Part shown: positions 36,208-45,398 of the stretch, one piece after another | Numbering within the stretch: the first letter of the stretch is position 1 | Layout of the letters: the number at the start of each line of letters is the position of its first letter | Assembly: GCA_947589545.1 (NCBI GenBank) | Contig: CANQBA010000012.1 | Span: forward strand, 1-64,000 | Origin: an uncultured Oscillospiraceae bacterium | GTDB taxonomy: Bacteria > Bacillota > Clostridia > Oscillospirales > Oscillospiraceae | Direction: 5' to 3' | DNA length: 64,000 nt | The notes under the pieces: generated by a model | Told to the model about the DNA's origin: nothing | Database searches by the model: none | The model's input: the letters and a program-made list of their open reading frames with translations, nothing else | Translations under genes and position numbers: made by a program

Positions 36208-37977
36208 ATGCTTCTTGAACAAATAAAAAGCCCAGAAGATTTGAAAAAAATCAACAAAAATGAATTGTCTGTATTGGCTGAAGAAATTCGGAATGTGCTT
36301 ATCAAAAAAATAAGCCGTTGTGGAGGACACCTTGCCTCTAATCTTGGTATTGTAGAATTAACAGTTGCATTGCACTATGTTTTTGATTCTCCAAAAGACA
36401 AAATTATATTTGATGTTTCACATCAGACTTATGTACACAAGATGTTAACTGGCCGAGTGGCCGCCTTCCTTTATGAGGAACATTATGATGACGTTAGCGG
36501 ATACAGCAACCCAGAGGAGAGCGAGCATGACTTTTTTAATATTGGTCACACATCCACATCCGTCAGTTTGGCCTGCGGCCTTGCAAAGGCCCGGGATATA
36601 ATTGGCACAAAAGAGGATGTAGTTGCGGTCATCGGAGATGCGGCGCTTGACGGAGGGGAGGCTTTTGAGGGGCTTAATTTTGCGGGAGAGCTTGGCAGCG
36701 GCCTGATTGTCGTTGTAAATGATAACGATATGTCAATTCCGGAAAATCACGGTACATTATGTTCTCATCTGTCACAATTGAGAGGATGTAACGGGAAGGT
36801 AGAAAACAATTATTTTGAATCTTTGGGGTTTGAATATTATTTCGTTAAAGACGGGCATGATATCGCTTCTATAGTGGAGGTTTTCAGGAAAGTTAAGAAC
36901 ACGTCAAGGCCGGTACTCGTACATTGTTGTACCCAAAAAGGTAAGGGATATCATTTTGCGGAGATAGATCGGGAAAAATGGCACTGGGCACACCAGTTTG
37001 ATATCGCAACAGGACGGTTTATCAGCAACGTACCGGCAGAGAACTATGGAGCGATTGCTGGCGATTATTTGATTAAAAAAATGGAGGATGATCCACGTGT
37101 TGTGGTTGTTGCCGCATCTACGCCGCTGTGCATAGGATTCAACGCCGAAAGGCGGAAATTAGCAGGAAAACAGTATGTGGATGTGGGGATTGCGGAACAG
37201 CACGCTGTTTCTATGACGGCCGGTATTGCGAAAGGAGGCGGAAAACCCGTCTTTGCAACAAATTGCACTTTTTATCAACGGGCATATGACCAAATTGAAC
37301 AGGAAATGTGTATCACTAAGTGTCCGGCAACGATGATTGTAACACATGCCGGGGTTTTTGGACACACAAACAATACTCATGTCGGGTTATATGACATTGC
37401 ACTGCTCTCCAATATTAATAACCTGATTTATCTTGCTCCAACAAATAGAGAAGAATATGTTGCCATGTTGGACTGGAGCATTGCTCAGGAAAATAACCCT
37501 GTTGCGATTCGGGTGCCGTGGAACGGCGTTCACCACACAAACCGTCAGGTATCGAAAAGCTATTGCAAAACAAAATATAATATTGTGATGCAAGGAGAGC
37601 AGGTCGCGATTGTTGCTCTTGGAAGCTTTTTCCAACTCGGGGAGGAAGTCGTTAGCTTGCTAAATGAAAAAATCGGAATAGAGGCAACCTTGATAAACCC
37701 TAGATTTATTACTGGATATGACAAAGCTTTATTGGATGCGCTTAAGGACAAACATAAACTTACAGTGACTTTAGAGGATGGTATACTTGTTGGCGGCTTC
37801 GGTTCAAAAATAGCTCAATATTACAGTACAAGCAATATGCGAGTTATGAATTGCGGTTTTTCAATGGATATTCCAAACAGTTATAAACCAGAAGAATTAC
37901 TGGAAAAGAATAGACTGACGTCGAATCAGATTGTCGAAGATATTATTACTGTAATGAGAGATATAGGGGAAAATTAA
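36208..37977 (+). CDS. 1-deoxy-D-xylulose-5-phosphate synthase-like thiamine diphosphate enzyme
   Basis: The 589-residue protein aligns with DXS from end to end: GGHLASNLGIVELTVALHYV, FDVSHQTYVHKMLTGR, the ThDP motif GDAALDGGEAFEGLN to NDNDMSIPENHG, and VDVGIAEQHAVSM with the catalytic Glu. It is somewhat shorter than housekeeping DXS (about 620) and has DVSHQ where DVGHQ is usual. It is AT-rich and sits in a capsule operon with IspD- and RpiB-like genes. It is probably a specialised paralog for a surface sugar and not the isoprenoid enzyme. A transketolase-type reaction with another acceptor is possible. Confidence 0.82.
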   Translation: MLLEQIKSPEDLKKINKNELSVLAEEIRNVLIKKISRCGGHLASNLGIVELTVALHYVFDSPKDKIIFDVSHQTYVHKMLTGRVAAFLYEEHYDDVSGYSNPEESEHDFFNIGHTSTSVSLACGLAKARDIIGTKEDVVAVIGDAALDGGEAFEGLNFAGELGSGLIVVVNDNDMSIPENHGTLCSHLSQLRGCNGKVENNYFESLGFEYYFVKDGHDIASIVEVFRKVKNTSRPVLVHCCTQKGKGYHFAEIDREKWHWAHQFDIATGRFISNVPAENYGAIAGDYLIKKMEDDPRVVVVAASTPLCIGFNAERRKLAGKQYVDVGIAEQHAVSMTAGIAKGGGKPVFATNCTFYQRAYDQIEQEMCITKCPATMIVTHAGVFGHTNNTHVGLYDIALLSNINNLIYLAPTNREEYVAMLDWSIAQENNPVAIRVPWNGVHHTNRQVSKSYCKTKYNIVMQGEQVAIVALGSFFQLGEEVVSLLNEKIGIEATLINPRFITGYDKALLDALKDKHKLTVTLEDGILVGGFGSKIAQYYSTSNMRVMNCGFSMDIPNSYKPEELLEKNRLTSNQIVEDIITVMRDIGEN

Positions 37978-37978
37978 T

Positions 37979-39019
37979 ATGAAGCTGACCAAACTTGAGC
38001 GGACTGAGTTCCAAAATTACCAGGGCAGGTATGATTTTAAACAGTATATAAATAGAAAAACATTTTTAATTACTGGTTCCAAAGGCATTGTTGGTTCTGG
38101 AATTATAAAATGGCTGCTTTTGGAGAACCAGATTAATCATGCTAATGTTCACATCATAGCGTCAACGCGTGATCCAGAGAGAAAGCTTGACTTTATTGAA
38201 CCTGATGACCCCTTTGAGTTTTGCCGTTTTGGCGAAGAACAGGAGTTCTGCTACGGGAAGCACATTGACTATATTGTTCATGCTGCAGCAGGAACAGACA
38301 ACAGTTACCATGCTGCACATCCGGCAGAATCGCTTCGTGTTATTATAGATGGAACAGAGAGAATGCTAGAGATCGCACGAGAGCATTATGGATGCAGCAT
38401 GATTTATATCTCATCAGAGGAGGTTTACGGTTTGCCGGATTCCGAGGAACCAATTAGCGAGACATATGTTGGCGCAATTGACAGTTTAAATTCAAGGAGT
38501 TGCTATCCTTTAGGGAAAAAGACGGCAGAGCTATTATGCTATAACTATGTAGCAGAATACGGAACAGATGTGAAAATCATTCGTCCTACCTGCATACAGG
38601 GGTTGTTGCAACGTTATGATGCGGAGCGGGTAATTAACGAAATTCTGAGATGTATACTGGAAAATAAGAACCTTGTTTTGAAATCTGCCGGTGCGACAAA
38701 GAAATGCTTTATGTATTCCCTGGATGCTGTTTCAGCCATATTAACTGTTTTGTTTAAAGGTGAGCGGGGGCAAGCGTATAATGCGACAAATCCAGAGACT
38801 TTTATGTCGGTCAAGGAGCTTGCCAACTTGGTCTTTTCAAAATTTAAACCCGGGATATCAGTTGAGTATCCCAAAATAGATACGTCTGTAGCCGAGGGAT
38901 ATCTGCCAAAGCGTACGCTACTTCAGAATATAGAAAAAATCAAAGCATTGGGGTGGTATCCAATGGCTGACTTGGAGCATATCTACGCAGTAGATATTGA
39001 TCGTTTTCAGAATGCATGA
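37979..39019 (+). CDS. NAD-dependent sugar epimerase/dehydratase (extended SDR)
   Basis: The 346-residue protein has a glycine motif (TGSKGIVGSG, near residue 31), SSEEVYG and a YPLGKK catalytic Tyr/Lys pair. Start ATG 37979 is one base after the previous stop. It is a paralog of the next gene, sharing the block around YS-DAVSA-LTVL-KGE-G-AYN. It probably modifies a CDP- or UDP-sugar. The reaction cannot be told. Confidence 0.85.
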   Translation: MKLTKLERTEFQNYQGRYDFKQYINRKTFLITGSKGIVGSGIIKWLLLENQINHANVHIIASTRDPERKLDFIEPDDPFEFCRFGEEQEFCYGKHIDYIVHAAAGTDNSYHAAHPAESLRVIIDGTERMLEIAREHYGCSMIYISSEEVYGLPDSEEPISETYVGAIDSLNSRSCYPLGKKTAELLCYNYVAEYGTDVKIIRPTCIQGLLQRYDAERVINEILRCILENKNLVLKSAGATKKCFMYSLDAVSAILTVLFKGERGQAYNATNPETFMSVKELANLVFSKFKPGISVEYPKIDTSVAEGYLPKRTLLQNIEKIKALGWYPMADLEHIYAVDIDRFQNA

Positions 39020-39047
39020 TTGAACAAACATGGACTGGGAATAAACT

Positions 39048-40305
39048 ATGGATCTGATAAAAAATAAAGAATATTTAAACGATATAAAATCGATATGCGT
39101 AATTGAACTGCCTTGGCAGAAACTTCAAGGTAAGACAATGCTCATCACTGGCGCGACCGGCATGATTGGCAGCTGTCTGATCGATGTGATCATGCGGAAA
39201 AACGAGGAGAATCTTGCCTGCAAGGTTTACGCTCTTGGAAGAAATGCTGAAAAAGTGAAATCACGTTTTGCATATTGCTTTAACAGCGAAAATTTTGAGC
39301 TTATTCCGCATGACATTAACCGCCCTCTGGAACGCGACTTCGGGAAAGTGGATTACATCCTTCAACTTGCCAGCAATACCCACCCAGTTGCGTATTCGGG
39401 CGATCCTGTCGGCACGATTACCACAAATATTAATCGGCACAAACAATCTCCTTAAATATGCGGTCGAACACGGAACGGAGCGGTTTTTGTTCGCGTCGTC
39501 GGTCGAGGTGTATGGTGAGAACCGTGGCGATGTCGAGAAATTTGACGAAAGCTACTTAGGCTACATTGATTGCAATACCCCGCGTGCCGGGTATCCGGAG
39601 AGCAAGCGCTGTGGAGAAGCGTTGTGTCAAGCGTACAAAAAGCGGTATGGATTGGACGTGGTAATCCCAAGGCTGTCAAGGATTTACGGGCCGACAATGT
39701 TGTCAGATGACTCAAAAGCGTCATCTCAGTTTATTCGCAAGGCTATCGCGGGAGAGAATATCGTCCTGAAAAGTGCTGGAGAACAGTTTTATTCCTATAC
39801 ATATGTGACCGACGCGGTTTCGGCGCTTTTGACGGTACTTCTGAAGGGGGAAAACGGGGAAGCTTATAACATTGCCGATGAAAATTCGGATATACGTCTT
39901 AAAGATATGGCAAAGCTTTGCGCAGAAGCTGTCGGGACAAAGGTGGTTTTTGAAATTCCAGACGCAAATGAAGCCGCAGGGTACAGTAAATCGACTGTGG
40001 CAAGATTAAGTAATGAGAAAATCAAAGGACTGTCTTGGCAAGCTGAGACGAATATTGAATCGGGGATCAAGAAGACAATCGACATTTACGGATCGAGTTC
40101 AACCAAAAGAAAACTTCAGGTGCGTTTCAATCACATGAACGAAAAAGAGAGGGTGGAAGAAATAGTAAAATCCCTTGAGGGAACCCTCAAGGCTCCCGTG
40201 ATTCCACGGGAGCCTGATAAGACCATAGCGACGGCACGAAAAAAGATTGGCATGTTTTCACACGGAAACAGCGGGCTTATACAAGACTGCGCCCTTGTTG
40301 CGTGA
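39048..40305 (+). pseudogene. NAD-dependent sugar epimerase/dehydratase with a +1 frameshift
   Basis: The first part (39048-39455) has TGATGMIGS and ends GTITTNIN. The remainder, from GTNNLLKYAVEHG to the end, is in the next frame. Removing one A near 39432-39433 would join them into about 418 residues with SSVEVYG and YPESKR. The C-terminal tail beyond the SDR fold contains an in-frame palindromic element (40172-40215) and about 25 further residues absent from its paralog. Confidence 0.8.
40172..40215. repeat. 44-nt double-hairpin element, copy 1 (in frame in the epimerase gene)
   Basis: Two hairpins lie in tandem: arms 40173-40181/40184-40192 (9 bp) and 40190-40200/40205-40215 (11 bp, loop ATTC). 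It encodes SLEGTLKAPVIPREP. An almost identical copy lies at 40760-40803. Confidence 0.85.
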
Positions 40306-40316
40306 GGGAATTGCCA

Positions 40317-40737
40317 ATGAAACGTATAATTACCTATGGAACCTTTGACCTGTTGCATTATGGTCATATCAATCTCCTGCGCCGGGCTAAACAACTGGGC
40401 GACTATTTGATCGTTGCCTTATCCACAGACGAGTTTAACTGGAACGAGAAAAGAAAAAAGTGCTACTTTTTAAATAAGGAAAAAATTGTTGGAATCGATT
40501 TGGTATGTGGATTTGGTTATTCCGGAAGAGAGCTGGGAGCAGAAAGCGTCTGATGCGAAAGAATACCATGTAGATACCTTCGTGATGGGCGACGATTGGA
40601 GCGGAAAATTTGATTTTCTGAAAGAAATCGGAGTCGAGGTCGTCTACCTCTCCAGAACGCCTGAAATCAGCTCAAGCAAAATTAAAAATGATTTGAAAAT
40701 GTCTTATGAAAAAGTGTTAAGAATGCGGGGAGAATGA
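40317..40737 (+). pseudogene. TagD-like glycerol-3-phosphate cytidylyltransferase with a +1 frameshift
   Basis: The N-terminal part starts MKRIITYGTFDLLHYGH, with the HxGH nucleotidyltransferase motif. The C-terminal part (YVDLVIPEESWEQK, VMGDDWSGKFDFL, RTPEISSSKIK) is one frame away. An A6 run at 40480-40485 explains it: with five A the sequence reads NKEKLLESIWYVDLV and gives about 139 residues, normal for TagD. The enzyme makes CDP-glycerol, which would feed the TagF-like protein at 33.7 kb. The gene is bracketed by the two 44-nt elements. Confidence 0.82.
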
Positions 40738-40740
40738 AAG

Positions 40741-41892
40741 ATGGAAAATAAAGGAGATACCCTTGAGGGAACCCTCAAGGCTCCCGTGAAAGCACGGGAG
40801 CCTAATATGGAGTTAATACGCATTGTGGCGATGATTATGGTGGTCACGTTGCATTTGCTGAATAGGGCCATTGGAGGGGTGCTTGAGGATGTAAGAGAAT
40901 ATTCTTCCAATTATTTTCTCAGCTGGACGATGTACTGTCTTGTAATTGTGGCGGTCAACTGCTTTGTCATGCTCAGTGGGTATTATATGTGTATCCAGCG
41001 GTTCAAGCTGAAAAGACTTATTCTCCTCTGGGCGGAGATGGCGGTTTATTACTTCGCGATTAAAGTGATTCTTACCATTGCCGGAAAAACAGTTCTTTCT
41101 CCGGCCGATATCATCAAGGGCCTTTTTCCAATCAGCACGGAAATGCACTGGTTTGTTTCCAAATACGCTGTTCTTTGTATGGCTGCCCCTTTTCTGAACA
41201 GGTTTATTTCCTCAATGGATAAGCGCCGGCATTTCGGGTGCCTGTGCGCGCTTATCGCGGTGTTTTCCCTTTGGGCGGTGGCCGTGCGGTATAATAATAC
41301 GGATTTCTCGGGCGTTGGACAGGGTATGTCGGTCACATGGTTTATGATCCTATATATTGCGGCCGCCTACATAAGACTTCACGGCCTTCCCCAAAAAAGA
41401 GCGGGCTTCTGGTTCCTTATGTACCTGTTTTTCGGAATGTTATTGGCGGCCAGTAAGCCAATCATAAGCTTCGCCACGGAGACAATTCTGGGAGAAAGCA
41501 AATTTTCCAGCGCGCTTATTATGTATAACTCACCGATCGTCTTCATTGAGTCGATTTCCCTTTTTATGTTCTTCCGCAGTCTTTCGATCAAAAATCAGAG
41601 GACAGCCAGGATAATCTGCGCTGTTGCTCCGTTATCGCTGGGCGCCCTGCTCCTGCACTCCATAGGCGGGATGAGAGAGATTTGGCTGGAGCTGTTGCAT
41701 CCGAGGACGTTTGCAAACTCCCCGCTGATGGCGCCTTATGTGGTGCTTTGTGCTGTGGGCACGTATGTTGCGGCGGTGTCGATCGATTCCGTCAGACAAT
41801 GGCTTTTCCGCCCGCTTAAAAACGCCGCATGGCCGGACAAGCTTCAGGCCTGGGGCGAGAGAATGGTGGATAAAATATACGAATTATTCTGA
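40741..41892 (+). CDS. Membrane acyltransferase, acyltransferase-3 family
   Basis: The 383-residue protein has about ten membrane spans and starts its conserved domain at NMELIRIVAMIMVVTLHLL, which contains the catalytic His of acyltransferase-3 (OafA-like) proteins. It would acetylate or otherwise acylate the polysaccharide. Residues 8-22 (LEGTLKAPVKAREP) are encoded by copy 2 of the 44-nt palindromic element, placed just before the domain. RBS GGGGAG precedes ATG 40741. Confidence 0.85.
   Translation: MENKGDTLEGTLKAPVKAREPNMELIRIVAMIMVVTLHLLNRAIGGVLEDVREYSSNYFLSWTMYCLVIVAVNCFVMLSGYYMCIQRFKLKRLILLWAEMAVYYFAIKVILTIAGKTVLSPADIIKGLFPISTEMHWFVSKYAVLCMAAPFLNRFISSMDKRRHFGCLCALIAVFSLWAVAVRYNNTDFSGVGQGMSVTWFMILYIAAAYIRLHGLPQKRAGFWFLMYLFFGMLLAASKPIISFATETILGESKFSSALIMYNSPIVFIESISLFMFFRSLSIKNQRTARIICAVAPLSLGALLLHSIGGMREIWLELLHPRTFANSPLMAPYVVLCAVGTYVAAVSIDSVRQWLFRPLKNAAWPDKLQAWGERMVDKIYELF
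40760..40803. repeat. 44-nt double-hairpin element, copy 2 (in frame in the acyltransferase gene)
   Basis: Hairpin arms 40761-40769/40772-40780 and 40778-40788/40793-40803. It matches copy 1 except at the base before the codon CTT and in the four-base loop (AAAG instead of ATTC). It is read in the same frame as copy 1. Confidence 0.85.
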
Positions 41893-41912
41893 TCCCGGAA
41901 GGAGGGGCGAGA

Positions 41913-43012
41913 ATGGATAAATTGAATACATTGCTTGCCCTTTTGCGGTGCGCGGTATGCGGCGGGGAAGCGGTCGCGGAGGCGGACTGGGAGGAGATCC
42001 TGCCGCTGGCGGCGGCCCATCGCGTGGAGGCGCTTTTGAGCGTGATCCCCGGCGCGCCGGAGCATGTCAGGATGGAAGCGGCCCGGGAGCTCTTCCGGGA
42101 CACCCAGTTTGAGTATGTGATCGCCAAGCTCCAGGAGGAGCTGACTCGGGCCGGGGTCGAGTATATCCTCCTGCGCGGCGCAGTCATAAAACGGGATTAT
42201 CACGCGCCGGAGCTGCGTGGAATGGCGGATCTGGACTATCTTGTGCATGTGGAGGACTATCCGAAGCTCCGGAAGGACGCGGAGAATTTGGGCGGCAGGC
42301 ACAGACATACGGACGGGGGGGCACATCACTTTCGCCTTTCCCGGCGGCGTCATGGTGGAATTTCACCCGGATCTGATCCACGCGGCGTCGCTGGTGGGCA
42401 AGGCCATCAATCCGGGCTGGCTGTACGCCCGCGAGGACAGAGGCCACTATGCCCGGGAGCTGACGGAGGAAGGCTTCTATGTCAATCAGCTGGCTCAGAT
42501 GGCTTACCACTTCGCCGGGAGCGGGATGGGGATCCGCGCGGTGCTGGATATATGGGTATACCGGCACCGACATTCCCCACAGCCGGATCCGGAAATGGTA
42601 CAACGGGAGCTGGAGAGAGCGGGGCTCCTGAAATTTGCCCGCAGTATCGAGGCCCTGTCGGAGGCGTGGTTCGGCGAGGCGGTATGACGCCGGAGCTGGA
42701 GCGGTTTGGCGAGTACATCGTAAGCTGCGGCGCCTACGGTTCGGTGGAACGGGACGTTCTGAACACGGCCTGCTATTCCAAAACCGGTATGCCGCTCCTG
42801 AGCCGGGCGTTTTCCCGAGGGAGGAGCCGGAGAGAAGGTACCCCTGGTGTGCGGGAAAACCGCTGCTCCTTCCGGCGGCCTGGGCCGCCAGGGCGGTGAA
42901 GGCGGTGACGCGCCACGGCCATATCGCCGCGTGGAGCAGGGCGTCTAAAACGTTCGACAAAGAGGACGTGGAGACACAGCGGGCATTTTTGAAACAGTAC
43001 GGACTGATGTGA
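41913..43012 (+). pseudogene. Nucleotidyltransferase-fold protein (NTP_transf_5 type) with three frameshifts
   Basis: The N-terminal frame (41913 on) has YILLRGAVIKRDYHAPELRG and MADLDYLVHVED, with the Asp pair typical of this family. The frame changes at a G7 run (42315-42321; six G would continue it), again near 42681, and again near the TTTT at 42812. The restored protein continues through ELERFGEYIVSCGAYGS to the end at 43012. Family members often accompany HPr-kinase-like and PqqD-like genes in peptide or capsule loci. RBS GGAGG is strong. As read it is inactive. Confidence 0.75.
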
Positions 43013-43028
43013 CACGAAGGCCGAGAAT

Positions 43029-43517
43029 ATGAAAGCGATCAACAAAAAAGACCGGATATTGACGGTCATATTGGTTTTTACGGTGCTGGTGATCTGGGGC
43101 AATTCCATGATGACCCCGGATCTGTCCTGGAGGTTGAGCGAGTGGGTGCGCGGCCTCCTGGGCATGGTGTTTTCGGATGTAACCAGCGGCGCCAGCGGAC
43201 ACAATTGGGCGGCGCTGGTGCGTAAGCTGGCGCACTTCTTTGAGTTTTTCCTGTTCGGAGCGCTTCTCCGATTGCGCTTCAGAAAACTGCCGGCGTTTTG
43301 GCTCTCGGTGCTTCTCGGGATCCTGGCGGCGTTGGTGGACGAGAGCATCCAGTTCTTCAGCGGCAGGACATCCAGCGTCTTTGACGTTTGGCTTGATTTT
43401 ACCGGGGCCATGTCCGGGGCGCTGATGGTGGAGATACCGGAAGGCGTAAAAAAGCTGATCCGAAAGAAAACGGTTGAAGAGAAAAAAGGGACGGATAAGG
43501 ATGAAACTACTCAATAA
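43029..43517 (+). CDS. VanZ-like membrane protein
   Basis: The 162-residue protein has four membrane spans and the VanZ-family pattern KLAHFFEFFLFGALL followed by ALVDESIQFFSGRTSSVFDVWLDF. The family is best known from the teicoplanin-resistance accessory protein VanZ, but most members are uncharacterised and common in exopolysaccharide loci. The 3' end overlaps the next gene by 17 bases. Confidence 0.85.
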   Translation: MKAINKKDRILTVILVFTVLVIWGNSMMTPDLSWRLSEWVRGLLGMVFSDVTSGASGHNWAALVRKLAHFFEFFLFGALLRLRFRKLPAFWLSVLLGILAALVDESIQFFSGRTSSVFDVWLDFTGAMSGALMVEIPEGVKKLIRKKTVEEKKGTDKDETTQ

Positions 43518-45381
43518 GCACAGAAAAATCATTCTGCAGCTGATAGACATACTGCTATGGGTCTGCGGAGCGGTGGCGTCGATCTATCTGATCGATGACA
43601 GGGAGCTCCTCCGGGCGAGCGTTCTGGCTGTCATTGTGGCGGTACATATCATTGTCTACCACTTTATGTCGATGTACCAGATCATCTGGCGCTACGCCGG
43701 GAGAAGGCAGTTCATCCGGTGCCTGGCGTGCGAGGTCATCGCCAGCGTCATCCTGTTCCTGGGGGGCGAGCTCCTTCTGGATATGAAGCTTGCCAGATTC
43801 AGCCTGATGAGCCTTATCTGCACGGGGATGTTCGTGGTGACGTCGCGGATCGGCTATGTGACCCTGGTGAGCCTCAGGCGGGGCGGGATCCGGCCCGTGG
43901 CGCAGCAGGGGATACGCACCCTGATCATCGGGGCCGGCGAGGCCGCCAGCATTGTTCTCAAGGATATGCTCCGTGACCCCGAGCATGTGTACGCCCCAGT
44001 GGGCCTCCTGGACGACGACACCACGAAGCGCGGCAGGAAGCTTCGGTACGTCAAGGTGTACGGCCCCATAGATGAGATCGAGAAATTCGCCAGCCAGCTG
44101 GACGTTCAGCTGCTGGTCTTCGCCATATTCGACATCACCCCCGAGCGGAAAAAGGAGATCCTGGAAAAGTGCGCCGCCACGGGTGTCAGAGTCCTGATGG
44201 CCCCCAGCCCCAAGGAGCTTCACGCCATAGACGACGGGGTGCCCATGAGCCTCCGGGAGGTGAACATCAACGACCTTCTGGGCAGGGAGCCGGTGCTCCT
44301 GGAGAGCCAGGCCACGAAGGAATTCATCGGCGGCCGCCGCGTCCTGGTGACCGGGGCCGGCGGCTCCATCGGGAGCGAGCTTTGCCGGCAGATCGCCGCC
44401 ATGAAGCCCTCCAAGCTCATTCTGTTGGACGTATATGAAAACGGCGTCTACGATATCCAGCAGGAGCTCCTGCGGCGGCACGGCGGGGAGCTGGACATGA
44501 CCGTGGAGATCCTGTCCGTCTGTGATAAGATCCAGCTTGACCGCGTCTTTGCCCAGCACCGGCCGGAGATCGTTTTCCATGCGGCCGCCCACAAGCATGT
44601 GCCCCTGATGGAGGATTCCATGGAGGAGGCCGTGAAAAACAATGTGTTCGGGACGCTGAACACGGCCAGAATTTCGGAAAAATACAGCGTGAGGCGGTTC
44701 GTGCTCATTTCCACCGATAAGGCGGTGAATCCCACCAGCGTCATGGGCGCCACCAAGAGGTGCTGTGAGCTGATGATCCAGACCATGGACAAGAAGAGCG
44801 TCACGGAATTTGTGGCGGTCAGGTTCGGGAACGTCCTCGGCTCCAACGGCTCGGTGATCCCGCTGTTCGCCAAACAGATCCAGGAGGGCGGGCCGGTGAC
44901 GGTGACGCACCCGGATATATGCCGCTACTTCATGACCATACCGGAGGCGGTGCACCTGGTGCTGGTGGCCGGGAGCATGGCGGAGCGGGGCGAGATCTTT
45001 GTCTTGGATATGGGCGAGCCGGTGAAGATCGCGGATCTGGCGGATAAAATGATCCGGCTCGTGGGATTGAAGCCCGGCCGGGACATCAAGATCGTCTATA
45101 CCGGCCTTCGACCCGGGGAAAAGCTCTATGAGGAGCTTCGGTTCCTGGAGGAGGGCAGCCGCACCACGGCTCATTCAAAAATCTTTGTGGCCGCGCCTGT
45201 CCAGCTGGACGAAAAAGTGTTTTGGGAACGGCTCAAGCGGCTGGAGACGGCCGCGGCCTGGGGCAACGACGAGGCGACCATCAGGAATTTGCAGGCGCTG
45301 GTACCCACCTATCATCGGGGCAATGAGAATAAGAACGCCGAGACCGGGGCAAACAAAGCCCGTCAGCAGGTATCCGCCTGA
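43501..45381 (+). CDS. UDP-sugar 4,6-dehydratase (PglF/CapD/EpsC-like membrane protein)
   Basis: About 626 residues from ATG 43501: four N-terminal membrane spans, a first nucleotide-binding domain (IIGAGEAASIVLKD near residue 143) and a second SDR domain with TGAGGSIGSELC near 283. STDKAVNPTSVMGATKR carries the modified catalytic triad typical of PglF/CapD proteins. It converts UDP-GlcNAc to the 4-keto-6-deoxy sugar used by the aminotransferase at 18.3 kb. It is separated from that gene by 25 kb but on the same strand. Confidence 0.9.
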   Translation: MKLLNKHRKIILQLIDILLWVCGAVASIYLIDDRELLRASVLAVIVAVHIIVYHFMSMYQIIWRYAGRRQFIRCLACEVIASVILFLGGELLLDMKLARFSLMSLICTGMFVVTSRIGYVTLVSLRRGGIRPVAQQGIRTLIIGAGEAASIVLKDMLRDPEHVYAPVGLLDDDTTKRGRKLRYVKVYGPIDEIEKFASQLDVQLLVFAIFDITPERKKEILEKCAATGVRVLMAPSPKELHAIDDGVPMSLREVNINDLLGREPVLLESQATKEFIGGRRVLVTGAGGSIGSELCRQIAAMKPSKLILLDVYENGVYDIQQELLRRHGGELDMTVEILSVCDKIQLDRVFAQHRPEIVFHAAAHKHVPLMEDSMEEAVKNNVFGTLNTARISEKYSVRRFVLISTDKAVNPTSVMGATKRCCELMIQTMDKKSVTEFVAVRFGNVLGSNGSVIPLFAKQIQEGGPVTVTHPDICRYFMTIPEAVHLVLVAGSMAERGEIFVLDMGEPVKIADLADKMIRLVGLKPGRDIKIVYTGLRPGEKLYEELRFLEEGSRTTAHSKIFVAAPVQLDEKVFWERLKRLETAAAWGNDEATIRNLQALVPTYHRGNENKNAETGANKARQQVSA

Positions 45382-45398
45382 ACGGCAGGGAGGAAATC

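Noticed and set aside
36208..37977. Plain housekeeping isoprenoid DXS gene
   Set aside because: The gene is AT-rich, lies mid-operon among capsule genes and has altered conserved residues. A specialised paralog is more likely, though only a genome-wide search can settle it.
43555..45174. 539-codon minus-strand open frame
   Set aside because: It is the antisense shadow of the PglF/CapD-like dehydratase, and the His- and Gln-rich composition is typical of such shadows.
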